The position numbers were made by a program, and so were the translations under genes. A stretch of 64,000 bases of DNA from Neogale vison (Eukaryota > Chordata > Mammalia > Carnivora > Mustelidae): contig NC_058091.1 of NCBI RefSeq assembly GCF_020171115.1, positions 281,623,001-281,687,000 on the forward strand, read 5' to 3'. The notes under the pieces were generated by a model. It ran no database searches, had not been told where the DNA came from, and worked only from the letters and a program-made list of their open reading frames with translations. Numbering within the stretch: the stretch's first letter is position 1; each line of letters opens with the position of its first letter. This document shows, piece after piece, positions 23,187 through 34,655 of this stretch.

Positions 23187-24690
23187 TTTTTTTTTTTCCA
23201 ATTTATTTATTTTCAGAAAAAACAGTATTCATTATTTTTTCACCACACCCAGTGCTCCATGCAAGCCGTGCCCTCTATAATACCCACCACCTGGTACCCC
23301 AACCTCCCACCCCCCCGCCACTTCAAACCCCTCAGATTGTTTTTCAGAGTCCATAGTCTCTCATGGTTCATCTCCCCTTCCAATTTACCCAAAAGCACAT
23401 ACCCTCCCCAATGTCCATAACCCTACCCCCCTTCTCCCAACCCCCCTCCCCCCAGCAACCCACAGTTTGTTTCGTGAGATTAAGAGTCACTTATGGTTTG
23501 TCTCCCTCCCTATCCCATCTTGTTTCATGGATTCTTCTCCTACCCACTTAAGCCCCCATGTTGCATCACCACTCCCTCATATCAGGGAGATCATATGATA
23601 GTTGTCTTTCTCCGCTTGACTTATTTCGCTAAGCATGATACGCTCTAGTTCCATCCATGTTGTCGCAAATGGCAAGATTTCGTTTCTTTTGATGGCTGCA
23701 TAGTATTCCATTGTGTATATATACCACCTCTTCTTTATCCATTCATCTGTTGATGGACATCTAGGTTCTTTCCATAGTTTGGCTATTGTGGACATTGCTG
23801 CTATAAACATTCGGGTGCACGTGCCCCTTTGGATCACTACGTTTGTATCTTTAGGGTAAATTCCCAGTAGTGCAATTGCTGGGTCATAGGGCAGTTCTAT
23901 TTTCAACATTTTGAGGAACCTCCATGCTGTTTTCCAGAGTGGTTGCACCCGCTTGCATTCCCACCAACAGTGTAGGAGGGTTCCCCTTTCTCCGCATCCT
24001 TGCCAGCATCTGTCATTTCCTGACTTGTTGATTTTAGCCATTCTGACTGGTGTGAGGTGATATCTCATTGTGGTTTTGATTTGTATTTCCCTGATGCCGA
24101 GTGATATGGAGCACTTTTTCATGTGTCTGTTGGCCATCTGGATGTCTTCTTTGCAGAAACGTCTGTTCATGTCCTCTGCCCATTTCTTGATTGGATTATT
24201 TGTTCTTTGGGTGTTGAGTTTGTTAAGTTCTTTACAGATTTTGGACACTAGTCCTTTATCTGATATGTCGTTTGCAAATATCTTCTCCCATTCTGTCAGT
24301 TGTCTTTTGGTTTTGTTAACTGTTTCCTTTGCTGTGCAAAAGCTTTTGATTTTGATGAAATCCCAAAAGTTCATTTTTGCCCTTGCTTCCCTTGCCTTTG
24401 GCGATGTTCCTAGGAAGATGTTGCTGCGGCTGAGGTCGAAGAGGTTGCTGCCTGTGTTCTCCTCAAGGATTTTGATGGATTCCTTTCTCACATTGAGGTC
24501 CTTAATCCATTTTGAATCTATTTTTGTGTGTGGTGGAAGGAAATGGTCCAATTTCATTTTTCTGCATATGGCTGTCCAATTTTCCCAACACCATTTATTG
24601 AAGAGGCTGTCTTTTTTCCATTGGACATTCTTTCCTGCTTTGTCGAAGATTAGTTGACCATAGAGTTGAGGGTCTTGAATCCTTGCTCTG
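23187..24690 (-). mobile_element. Young 5'-truncated LINE-1, minus strand
   Basis: The element runs leftward from a truncation near 24690 to a T-run at 23189-23200 (the A tail complement). It comprises the last part of ORF2 and an approximately 380-bp carnivoran 3' UTR that includes C-rich tracts and the CACACCCAGTGCTCCATGC complement. The ORF2 frame is unbroken over its whole preserved length, so this is among the younger elements here. I found no convincing target-site duplication. Confidence 0.92.
23577..24690 (-). pseudogene. LINE-1 ORF2 C-terminal portion (5'-truncated, frame open)
   Basis: In intact L1, ORF2 encodes an endonuclease-reverse transcriptase that drives target-primed insertion. 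Only its C-terminal end is present: 326 codons from the first Met at 24557, and the frame stays open rightward to the truncation near 24690. The Cys-rich C-terminal motif is intact as C-x3-C-x7-H-x4-C (C184, C188, H196, C201 counted from that Met). The HYTMEYY-type segment is present (YIYTMEYYAAI), and the protein ends in MISLI as usual. Endonuclease and reverse transcriptase domains are missing, so no retrotransposition activity is expected. No promoter lies upstream, so the initiating Met is not a real start. A 195-codon frame on the opposite strand (24070-24657) is a shadow of this one. Confidence 0.93.
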
Positions 24691-24699
24691 CCATTATTT

Positions 24700-27060
24700 G
24701 CTACGCGTCAGTGGGGAAATGTAATGGAACAAAATAATGGGTTGGATTCCTCTTCTTGTTTCTACATTGAGATGACAACAGTTTGCTATAGTCAAAGATA
24801 GAACATCGTTTCTGAGCTTGAACTGACCTTACCTGGGTGTAGGAGATCAAACTATTACTTCTGGGAAAAGATATAGCCTGGCAAAATGTTTTTCGCTTGA
24901 AGGAATGGAGCAAACTTAAAACAAGGAATCATTTTACTCTTTTTTCTCGCGGATTTTGCTTCCTAAAACTGACCTTACTTCACCTGTCAAGAAACTCTTT
25001 ATCATGTAATACTCTTGGAAGATATTTAGCAATGTTTATCTCTGTATAGAATGCCACAAGATTTATTCTGTAAGGTGTATCAGTTTTATGGATGACCTAC
25101 TTTGCAAGAGTTAAAGTCATAACATTTTAAAAAGAATCATCACTTTCATCTCTCTCTCATTCTTCCTTCCATAACTCTACAAGCTATTTTTTTTTAAATT
25201 TTGACTGCATTCCCTACTTTTTATTCTTTCTCAAACGTTTAGAGTGTTTTCCAGCTTTGGAGAATTAATGTGCATTTAAGAACTTTGAGGAGGACAAAAC
25301 ACTTATTTCTGTGTGTCTTCTGTTTTCCACAGTATTTCCTCAAGCCCATGTTCTCCTGGCAGTTACACCAAAGTGGGTAATGAAGAAGAAGGAAGTATCA
25401 GTTAAACTACCTGGCTTTATCTCTCAGCATTTGGCCTTGCAAATTTCTAAAGAGGCAATTACACAATTTATACCAAATTAGGGGAAGAGGGGAAGCTTGC
25501 TGGGTGACCCAAATATATTCACAATACAGCAAGGGAAATAACAAATTATATCATCTGTCAATATTTTCCTCCATTTATTCTTTATTTTGTTACAACCAAA
25601 AGTCCATCATGCAAATTGTGGCTGTATTTTCTTGATACCACTAAATCAAATGGAATTTGGGGGTTTTATCAATAAAAAATGTGAGCAATTTCTTAAGTGC
25701 TACAAAGAGAAGCAGTTATCTCTGTCAAGGGCCTAATTGATTAAAATCTAGCTCAGTACTTACAGTTTCAATAGGCTTAAGTCCAATGAGAATATGTAAT
25801 GAAAAAAGCAAGGAAAGGGGTTCCTGAGGTCAAAAAGTCAAATAAGTCCAAAAAAAATTGTGCCTATAGTATTCTGTTCTCTAAGATTCACAATGTCAAT
25901 TAACCTACTCAAGACTAACACATTAAAAAACACCGTAGATGATGATGATAGATGATAGATGATAGATAGGGTAATATTCTGTGGAGTTGACTTTGGGAAA
26001 TGATGACCTTATCCCACACTAGGAGAGGCCCCTCTGAACACTCTCCCCATATGGTCTCTGAGCAAATATACTTGGATGGAGTTTTTATTAGAGCTGAATA
26101 TACTACTCCATATTCCCAAATGAATGAGTTCCCTGTTTTCAAGTTGTAAGAATTAATAGTAAAATGTGTTTATCTGTATGTCTTCTCCATGTCCTTGAAA
26201 ATGCAGCACTTTCTCAACTACTATAGCATGGTAACTTTGCTTTAAATATGCATTTATAGTATTATATGAAAAGTAAATAACATCGACTTATATATTCTAT
26301 ATTATTATCTAAATCATCATTACATCCCATAACATTCATAACTCAAAAAGAAAATCCAGAAAAATCCAAAGATAGTAAATTTTTATTTTTTGAAGTTTTT
26401 TTCAGGTAATTTATATATTATTATCATAAATTATTTCACTTTGAGATATCACACATAATAAATTTTATTTCATTCTAGCTGTTTGTCTTTCCTCAGTCAA
26501 ATGAGGGATTTGGAAATAATATTACTCAGCAGATCTCTATTTGGCATGAGGACTTTCATGAAAAATGATTGTGTTTTTAAAAAATTTTGATTCCCTTATG
26601 TGAAAGTAATTTAGCAAATAAGGAAATTCAAAATTCCCTACTTCAACAATACAAACATTTTTCTCAGCCTTGGAAGATGCAGTTCTGTTTTAACAACAAG
26701 TGCTTTTTATAAACTTATCAGTAATTTAACTCTTATGGCAAACTTATCCAATAAGGTGGGTCACATATTGGTAAGGATGATAGATATCATGCCCAAACTT
26801 AAATGAATGCTATTGTTACAGTATTCTGTGTTTCAGTTCTTTTACCTGCCAGAATCATGAAATAGTAGAAGTGAGGGAGATTCTACTTTGGACCTGTGTC
26901 CCAGTAACTGGGCTGAAACCTGGTTTTTGTTAAGCGATGATGACTGGATCAACTTTTTGTAATGATATTATTTTACTAGATATGAACTTAAACATGAATG
27001 TAGACACCAAATTCCAAAGGATATACACTCTGTTTCAATATAAATCTTCCTTTCCTCTTT
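24700..27060. other. Anonymous AT-rich sequence
   Basis: No gene or named repeat recognised, apart from a small (GATG/GATA) tract at 25937-25968. CpG is rare here, in contrast to the next kilobase. Confidence 0.45.
25937..25968. repeat. (GATG)/(GATA) microsatellite-like tract
   Basis: GATGATGATGATAGATGATA-type units; short and imperfect. Confidence 0.85.
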
Positions 27061-28030
27061 ACTAAAGCATCAATAACTTCAGACGAGTTGGCCAAGACAA
27101 ATGTGTTTCTTGCCCATTCTCTTACTGTATCGTCCAAGTTTGGCCGATTGTCAGTACGTCCTATACAATCTCCTCTGGGACTGACTCACTTACTTGTTTG
27201 GGAGCCATTACTTGCAGATTAGTCTCAAATTTTCCTAATGGATCGCTCAGAGATCTTCTCAGTTATACCAAGCCATTAGGAATTGATTCCCGTAGAGATT
27301 TGTCCTGCCAGTCTCTCCACAAACTGCGAGGACCTGTCTATTCTGCCAACGTATACGCCCTTTGTCACAAAAAATGCAGACATCTAGGCTATGGCCCTGA
27401 GGAGGGTTACATTCCATTTCTTTTCTTAGCTAACAGTGCTGCCTAATTGGATGCCAAACTAAAAATAGGTCTCTCGTTAATGGAATTATGGATATGAGGG
27501 TCGTTCTTATGTGACACTATTAGCAGCTCCCAAGCTGCCAATGATGAGGATTTTCTTGTTTAATAATTTGTAGTCTGGCCTAACAATTTCATGTGTCGGT
27601 TGTATTATCATTGAGAAGATAACGGAACCATAGTTTTCCATTTCCTAAGCAGCCACTCATTGTAAGGGGGGCACTTTTAAAAGCCCTGAAATTTCTCTCG
27701 GGTTCACCACATTAGTGCAATAAATGCTACAGGAGCGAGGCATGGGTTACTAATCCTTAATTCACAGAAGTAAAGGTTTAACACTTGACTTTCACAGACC
27801 TTTTTTTCCATACACTACCCTTAACAAGATCTCTGGTATGTCCAGAGGAATGGTCAGTATCATTATGTGTCCACTGGTTCTTTTAGTGACCTGTGAACGT
27901 CTCCACCAGGCTTACCTCACTTGGAACTAAGTCACATAAGAACCATCTTATTCTCTGAAATTCTAACACAAAGCCCAGTGTTTTCTTCTTGAAGAAACCA
28001 TTGATACTTCACAACGGATACCTCTAACAC
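27061..28030. other. Unassigned stretch with relatively many CpGs
   Basis: I count about 17 CpG dinucleotides in roughly 970 bp, against about two in a similar length near 25 kb. An 82-codon frame at 27198-27446 lies within it but shows no domain I know. The sequence could be a lineage-specific insertion whose CpGs have not yet decayed, such as an unfamiliar LTR or ERV piece. It could also be a conserved regulatory element, or chance. I recognise no family. Confidence 0.45.
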
Positions 28031-28293
28031 TCTTCAATGTTTGCCATGGTTCAGTCTCTCATCCTGTAGCTACTTGTACACTATTGGCCTTTGACCTATC
28101 AGCCCTTGTACACTGTTAGCTCTTGATGGTGCAATCCATCCCTGAAACGTCAGAATTAAGACATGCTAACAAACAATAACAAAACATGTTCAGAAACAAA
28201 ATAATGCTTTAAGACCAAGGAAGGATTTTCACTGGAACGGAAGAAAGTCCATGTTCAGCCTCATTATTTGAAATGAACATTTGTATTGTCTTT

Positions 28294-28372
28294 ATAAATA
28301 TCTGATAGAATGAGGGTGGCCAGTTAGCTCAGTTGGTTAGAGCGTGGTGCTAATAAATAGCTGATAGAATGA
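28294..28372 (+). pseudogene. Tailless tRNA-Ile(AAT) 5'-half retropseudogene with target-site duplication
   Basis: GGCCAGTTAGCTCAGTTGGT starts at 28318 and continues through AGAGCGTGGTGCTAATAA. This is the 5' half of tRNA-Ile(AAT), including D arm (A box TAGCTCAGTTGG), anticodon stem and the CTAATAA loop, with one apparent difference from the gene. It stops in the anticodon loop. The T arm, the acceptor 3' half and any A tail are absent. A near-identical 20-bp flanking repeat (ATAAATATCTGATAGAATGA at 28294-28313; one change at 28353-28372) marks an L1-type insertion. It is not a functional tRNA gene, because it lacks the B box and half the fold. Confidence 0.85.
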
Positions 28373-28399
28373 AACTTCATGATCAGAATTACAATAGAA

Positions 28400-28860
28400 C
28401 TCTGACAATGTCCTCTTATTCATATTAGGAAAGGACTGCCAAAGGTAAGGCTCAGTTCTCCTTCTTCAACCAGTTATATACCCCGAGTGCCTGGCAAGGT
28501 GGCATCTGTAGGTTCATTGCATTGATTTACAGATAGTCTCTTCTACTTCCGTAGCACCATCTGACCAATTTTAACACAGAGTACCTGTTGGTAGACAGCA
28601 CTATCCTTTCCTCTCCAAGCTCGTCCCTGTACTGCAGGGGCTGGACGACTGGAAACCATGTTTCCCAGACTCCTTCAATAGCAGGGTTCTCGTGTAGTTT
28701 GCATGTGCGAGATTGGGAAGGAGAAAGAGAAATAGAACTATTCGTTTTCCAACAAGAGCTGGGCAGGAGCAAGAACTTTGGCAGTTCAACAAGAAAGGGG
28801 TTTGCCCCGGCTTCTCTGCATCCACCTGCAAATCACTCCCTTAAGGGCTGCTGACAGCTG
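28400..28860. other. Unassigned sequence, possibly an old transposon fossil
   Basis: The part near 28620-28700 (GGGGCTGGACGACTGGAAACC, then TTTCCCAGACTCCTTCAATAGC) resembles a dispersed mammalian repeat with a 'tttcccagactccctt' core, but I cannot name it. Overlapping frames on both strands (28527-28854) reflect this composition and are not called as genes. Confidence 0.35.
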
Positions 28861-28889
28861 TAATCATGGGGGTATTTCCCTGCTGTTTT

Positions 28890-29075
28890 TGTCATTTATT
28901 ATTTCTCCATATTGATTTTGTATCCTGTGACTTTACTGAATTTGTTTATCTGTTCCAGTAGTTTTTTTGACAGCATCTTTAGGGTTTTCTATATATAGTA
29001 TCATGTCATCCGCAAATGGGGAAAGTTGTATTTCTTCCTTACCAATTTGGTTGCCTTTCATTTCTCTTTGTTGTC
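28890..29075 (-). pseudogene. LINE-1 ORF2 fragment (reverse transcriptase region), minus strand
   Basis: The plus-strand order TTGATTTTGTATCCTGTGACTTTACTGAATT, then CAGTAGTTTTTTTGACAG, TATAGTATCATGTCATCCGCAAA and TTGGTTGCCTTTCATTTCTCT is the complement of L1 ORF2 around the catalytic FADD segment. No intact frame remains. Confidence 0.78.
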
Positions 29076-29079
29076 TGAT

Positions 29080-29470
29080 TTATGATTTCCTAAACATCAG
29101 TATTGGCTTTTCTGATGTAGTTCCCTCACACTTCTGATAGTTTCCTAGGTCTCAAATCCCCTATTTTAAGGCCCTTCCTGCTTGAAATACGTGAGAGCAG
29201 TATCTGTTTTCCTAACCAAACCCTAACTTATAGAACACCTAAAAAAACCAGGATCCAGACTCTCTGTAATATCCAGCCCCCTACCTGCGTCAGAACAAAA
29301 AACAGCCTCCCACTGTTAACTGACTTACAGGTTTTATTTTCTCCTTAACAAACTGGCAGGGTGGCAAAAAACAGCCGGTATTGACGATCTATTTTTAGGA
29401 GAAAAACTCTTCATATTTTGAATAGTAGTCTTGGACTCTCTTGAGAACAACATCCTTCCTGAACTCATCT
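29080..29470. other. Anonymous sequence
   Basis: No repeat or gene recognised between the L1 fragment and the following SINE. Confidence 0.45.
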
Positions 29471-29725
29471 TTTAAAAGGCTTCTTCAGCGGGCACCTGGG
29501 TAGCTCAGGTGATTAAGCATCTGCCTTCATCTCAGGTCATGATCCCTGGGTCCTGGGATTGAAGCCTGCATCGGGCTTCCTTTTCAGCAAAGAGCCTGCT
29601 TCTCCCTCTTCCCTTCCCTCTGCTTGTGCTCTTGCGCGCTCTCTCTCTCTCAAATAAATAAATAAATAAATAAATAAATAAAATCTTTTTAAAAAAATAA
29701 ATAAGAATTTTAAAAACCTTCTTCA
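29471..29725 (+). mobile_element. CAN SINE, + strand, with long AAAT tail
   Basis: Body about 29489-29707: GGGCACCTGGGTAGCTCAGG head, weak B box (GGATTGAAGCC), CTCTTGCGCGCTCTCTCTCTCT tract and a tail carrying about eight AAAT units before AAAATC. The imperfect duplication TTTAAAAGGCTTCTTCA (29471-29487) recurs with two changes at 29709-29725. The expanded AAAT run indicates microsatellite growth in the tail. Confidence 0.93.
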
Positions 29726-31760
29726 ATTTGCTATAAGCATATGTAATCCCTGAAAACCTTCATGACAACTACTATGGAGAAGTAATCACGAACAGAGCTT
29801 ATAAGATATATTTTTTATAAGGTTGCAAGAATGAACACATCCCACACACAATGTATGTATGTACTGCACACATCCCCAAGAAGCTGGAGAGGGGAGAGGG
29901 AGAGGGAGAAATAGGTCAAAAGCCAAAAGTCCAGCTGCAAGAGGGGTGCATTAATTAAGCAGAGAGCCTGACCGCATGAGGCAGTGAGAAGACTTCCCCC
30001 TGGTGCTTGCGTGAAGGTTATGGGGTTGGGGGCATCTGCTGAGTTCAGAGAGGCATCAGGTTTCTTGAGTTGAGGATGCAGAGGCAAATTATTCTATTTT
30101 CAGTTGTGAATTAATTGGACACTGTTTATACTCATCAGTTTATTAGTGGAGCTGAGTTGCTTTATAATTCAAGTGTGAAAAATGACCTTTTCTTTAGAAA
30201 ACAATGCTGGTCTTAAGTTACAAATAGAAGATTCTCTCATGTAAATGATCTTGTACCCTGGGAGCAAATTAACTTTAGATCATCAGAAGGTACTAACAAT
30301 GTGAAATTTCCCACTTCCAGAAATTTAGGTAACTTCATGAGGAGGAATAAAGTATCATTTTCTTCATAGATGAAAATTTTTGTATATAAACCACATATGG
30401 ATTTAATTATGATTTTTAAAATGCTGATTATTAATAATTTTTTTTACTTTTAATTAGATTAAGTTTCTTTTGAATAGAGAATATTTCATTCCAGTATCTG
30501 TGACTATAGGAGGAAACGTAAGATAAGAGTTCACCAAATAGCTAACTATATTTCATACTTTCAAGACTCAGTAAAAATGTTTATTCCTTTGGAATAATTT
30601 GATACACACAGAGTAAAATGAACAGATACAGAGAACTTTAGAATCTAATTTAATGCAGTATTTAACAGCTGGCCCATGTTTAAGTTACAGAAATAGTGTA
30701 TAAGAATATATAAACACAGAAATTTAGTACTAAGGATCATTTTTTCTGGAGTTTAGAAAGTTAGGGCCAGTATTTTTTTCCTTATATGCCATAGAGTTTG
30801 CTTCATGGACCTTAAGAAGAAAAAAACAACTCTGTATTTGTGGTTGGCCTGGTGAATTCAGAGCAAGACAGAAACAGAATCTAAATAGATAGCTACTAAA
30901 CACTCACATAAAGATATATCTGTACATTGATTTAATAACTTAATCCTAATAATAGGCCTTTATGAAATATAAATATGTACTCTATTGCTAAGCAACGAAG
31001 GTACTTAAAACATCATGTGAATTTACAGGTATCAATTGAAGCTCTACTATTTATTCAAAAGAGAAAAGATCTGAGATGACTTTTTGAATATAATATTATC
31101 AATTGAAGGAGAAAGTAATTCATGGTGGAAATGTCAATAGTAAACTATTTAAAACTTCAAATAAAAGGAAAGACTTATTTAAATAGTTTGATACACACAC
31201 AACTTGGATTCAGCAATACCTCTCTGTGTGTCCACATTTCAAAGCTGTTTGGATCTCTCCCTTCTCTTCCCAACACGTTATTTTATTTAACAACCATTTA
31301 TACAGCTCTTCTTCTGTGCCAGACTCTCTTCAAAGTACTTTACCAATATTGACTCATTTAATGATATGAGTTCTATTCAACTTTTAGTTTAATTATTCTA
31401 CAATTACCTCTTTTCTTTCCTTCATGCTTACAAAAGTTATAACAGCCTGCTTCAGACATAATCGTAAACCCAACTGTGAGTTCATCATGGAATGCACCTT
31501 TTATAATAATCCTTGCTATATTATGATCTACGTATACGAGGCTATCCACGAAATTTCTGTGTGGAGTTGACCTTGCTGGAGCAGTCCCTGAGGACTTCTT
31601 TAAGCAGAGTACCAAGTCTATGGATTGTACTGTTTATAGTGTTGCACCATCGCCTGTTGCCTACCCCTAAATTATATGTAATATATCAAAGAAATGTACC
31701 CATACCAGTTTTTCCCAGTGCTCGACCTGCAGAACACACCGGTCTTGTGGGATCCTCTGA
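29726..31760. other. Anonymous sequence
   Basis: No gene or confidently named repeat. The stretch around 31270-31400 (CTTCTTCTGTGCCAGACTCT, then AAAGTACTTTACCAATATTGACTCATTTAAT) resembles the MIR/L2-age consensus 'tgtgccaggcactg ... ctttacatgtattaactcatttaat' and is probably a fossil of that age. Confidence 0.4.
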
Positions 31761-31761
31761 T

Positions 31762-32081
31762 AAACAAAAAACAATTTATTTATTTATTATTTATTTTTAT
31801 TTTTTTAAAATTAACATATAATGTATTATTAGCCCTAGGGGTACAGGTCTGTGAATCGTCAGGTTTACACACTTCACAGCACTCACCATAGCACATACCC
31901 TCCCCAATGTCCATAACCCGCCCCAACCCTCAGTTTGTTTTGTGAGATTAAGAGTCTCTTATGGTTTGTCTCCCTCTCGATCCCATCTTGTTTCATTTAT
32001 TCTTTTCCTACCCCCACACCCCCCACATTGCATCTCGACTTCCTCATATCAGGGTGATCATATGATAACAAAGAACAATTT
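31762..32081 (-). mobile_element. 5'-truncated LINE-1 3' UTR, minus strand, with target-site duplication
   Basis: Body about 31778-32064. A TTTATTTATTTATTATTTATT tail complement is followed by CACTTCACAGCACTCACCATAGCAC, CCCTCCCCAATGTCCATAAC, a TTTGTGAGATTAAGAGTCTC segment, and a CCTCATATCAGGGTGATCATATGA end. The flanking copies AAACAAAAAACAATTT (31762-31777) and ATAACAAAGAACAATTT (32065-32081) are a diverged duplication. Confidence 0.88.
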
Positions 32082-33450
32082 AAAGATGGCATGAGATCAG
32101 CAACAATCTATTCTGTTGTGTAAACTATTCTGTTAAAACGCACATTCTAAATGCCATGAAAAATCTGGCTGTTCAAACATAAGTGACTAAAATCGCCCTT
32201 CCCTGTCTTATTTTTAAATTAACACCTGTACAAATCCTGAACAATTAGTGCTCTGGAGAAGACATGCTGAATAACAATGGTCTATACCAGGGTTCGACAA
32301 AAAAGTCTGGCTTGTTGTCTATCCTTCTTTTTTTAACCAGGACAATGGTGATGGCTTTACTTTTCAATATTCTATCACCAGGACGTCCTGCTATGTGAGA
32401 ACTCATATATTTTACCTGATAAAAATGCAGCTGCAAAGCTCTAAATAAATCAGAAACTATTCTAAATACAGCCATTAATGCATGGCAGAGAATAGTCTAA
32501 GGTAAAATATAACTACTTCAGCGTTTCATCCAGCTTGTGTGTTGTCCAAATCCACATATATCCTAAATACAAAAACAAAATAGAAGTTATTTATGACACT
32601 ATAGCTGAGCGTGTGTCTAGACTATATGCAATATAGGTGAATATGAAATCTCAGCCCTATTACCATACGATCATTGATCAGACAAATCAGTTGGCGTATT
32701 GAATTACCTGTCGTGACAGTCATAACAATCCCCAGTTTAATTTACAGTATCAGCTTAGGCATATTTTTTTTCTTTCCACAGTGAACTTGTATAACTTTGA
32801 AATGCTTTCTGTGTGATTAATGTGTTAAAATTTATTAAAATTTATTATCCTATCTAATTAAAATTTTTAATCACCCTTTTATGAAAAAAACTATAGTTCC
32901 TTCTTCAAATTAAATCAATATACATCTAATTATTTGGGTTTTTGTAACATTTTTATTCTTGACAAGGTATTCTCTTGTTCTGCATATAGCTGACATGATA
33001 ATCAATAATAATTAAGCAAAATCAAGTCCAAGCAAGAAGTAAATATTCTCCTTAAGAGGCAATAAATCTCACTGGAAAAATTACCAACCTAAGTGTCAAG
33101 AGGTGTAAGTTTATCACTAATTTCATTTTTAGCATATTTATGTGACCTGTCTTAAATAACTTAATTTCTCTATAAATTCAGTTTTCTCACCAGTGCAACA
33201 AAAAGACTCATACTTTGAAGACCTTTCTACATCTTAGACTCTATATCTCTTACATTGTTAAAGCACATATATCATAACAGAGCAAGAGACTACAGATTTA
33301 ACCTAAGGGATATTAACCAAATACAAATATTTTAATATGGTTATTAGTTTAATTAGGAAGTCAAATTTAAAGCTCAAATTTACCTTTATAGCATTCTTTC
33401 TCCCTCCTTCTCTCTATCTCTGTCTGTCTCTCTTTTTTTCATTCTCTCTC
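32082..33450. other. Anonymous AT-rich sequence
   Basis: No gene or named repeat recognised. A CT-rich tract lies at 33400-33455. Confidence 0.45.
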
Positions 33451-33454
33451 TCTC

Positions 33455-33700
33455 CTTAATAAAATGACATTATACTAAAGACATTATTCTGCAACTTAAT
33501 TTCTCCTCCCAGTTAGTGATGTATGTATGCATGGATATTCTTTCTGTTTAGCATGTAAATATCTACCTCATTCTCTGTGATATGAACATAATGATCCATG
33601 GTACTAATTTACCATTGCCTTTTGATGGGCATTCCGGTTTAGATTTTTTTTCCCCCCAATTTGTTGCAATTACAAGCAAGCTATGATTCCTGTCTATCTC
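33455..33700 (-). mobile_element. Possible old LINE-1 (L1ME-like) fragment, minus strand
   Basis: The order GACATTATTCTGCAACTTA, GCATGGATATTCTTTCTG, GGTACTAATTTACCATTGCC, TTTTGATGGGCATTCCGG and CCAATTTGTTGCAATTACAAGC follows the complement of an old L1 end. It is strongly diverged. Confidence 0.55.
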
Positions 33701-34149
33701 GAGAAGGATCAGCACTGGCACTTTTATTTTAAATAAAAGTGATCTTTAGAAATTATACTGCTGAGACAAGGCAGATGCATGCTTTATATTTTAATGGATA
33801 CCGTCTAATCTTTTCAAAAACATAACAGGAATTTACACTCTTCTCAAAATCTCGTGTCATTTTCAGGGCATGACCTGGTCTATTTTTCATTTTTAAGACG
33901 ACCAACAGCAAGCATCGAGGAGGGGGACTCAAATTGAGGCAGACTAAACCAAAAAGAACCATGATGAAGTCATTGCAGGGTCCAAGTATAAAATTAAGGT
34001 CCAAACTAGGACAGTTGTTGAATGATCATATTAAACAGCCGTGGGGTAGCTCTCCGGATGGATGTGCACTAAAGCTGATTGTTAGGTCATAAAAAATGAA
34101 CAGAATTTGAAAGGTACATTGAAATGAATTCAGTGTGTTCAGCTTTCGT

Positions 34150-34410
34150 CTTTTTATTCATTCCCTCAACAAATATTTATTGAGCACCCACAATATGCTA
34201 AACACGATTTATTCTAAGCTCCAAGGTGATGCCATTGAACAAAGTCTCTGGCCTTTAAGAAGCTTAAATTCTACTGAAAAGCAAAACACCAAAAAATCAA
34301 ATAAGGTAGTAAGTGCATCAGAGAAAAATGAAGTAGGTAAGGTAAAGAGAGAGTTCTAGCCTTGCAGACTAGAGCATTTCAAAGGAGGTGATCAGGCAAA
34401 GTCTTTCATA
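34150..34410 (+). repeat. Ancient mammalian dispersed repeat, family not named
   Basis: Starts TTCCCTCAACAAATATTTATTGAGCACCCACAATATGC and continues with GCCATTGAACAAAGTCTC, TTTAAGAAGCTTAAATTCTACTG and GGAGGTGATCAGGCAAAG. This parallels a common old repeat with 'tattgagcacctactatgtgcc ... gagcttacattctagtg'. I do not trust my memory for the family name. The 74-codon frame inside it is incidental. Confidence 0.6.
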
Positions 34411-34469
34411 CAGAATAAAATTAATGAATAGATCTAAAGAAAATAAAATTCTTCAAAAAAAATGCAGAA

Positions 34470-34655
34470 GGGGCACCTGGGTGGCTCAGTAGTAAACATC
34501 TATTTTCAGTTTCAGGTCATGATCTCAGGGTCCTGAGATCGAGCCCTACGTAGGGCTCCCTGCTTAGAGGGGAGTCAGCTTCTCCCTCTGTCCCTCACCC
34601 TTCTCTGCTCTCCCCCCACCCTCTCTTAAATAAATAAATAAAATCTTTTTTAATA
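34470..34655 (+). mobile_element. CAN SINE, + strand
   Basis: GGGGCACCTGGGTGGCTCAGT head, GGTCATGATCTCAGGGTCC, GAGATCGAGCCC B box, CT/C-rich tract with CCCCCCACCC, and TTAAATAAATAAATAAAATCTT tail. A small deletion follows the A box. No clear target-site duplication. Confidence 0.92.

Noticed and set aside
24070..24657. 195-codon open frame on the plus strand
   Set aside because: It is the antisense shadow of the LINE-1 ORF2 frame on the minus strand (23577-24690), which carries the real motifs.
28318..28354. Functional tRNA-Ile gene
   Set aside because: Only the 5' half is present; the T arm, B box and 3' acceptor strand are missing, and it is bounded by a target-site duplication.
31513..31821. 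102-codon plus-strand frame
   Set aside because: It runs from anonymous sequence into the tail of a minus-strand LINE-1; not a coherent gene.
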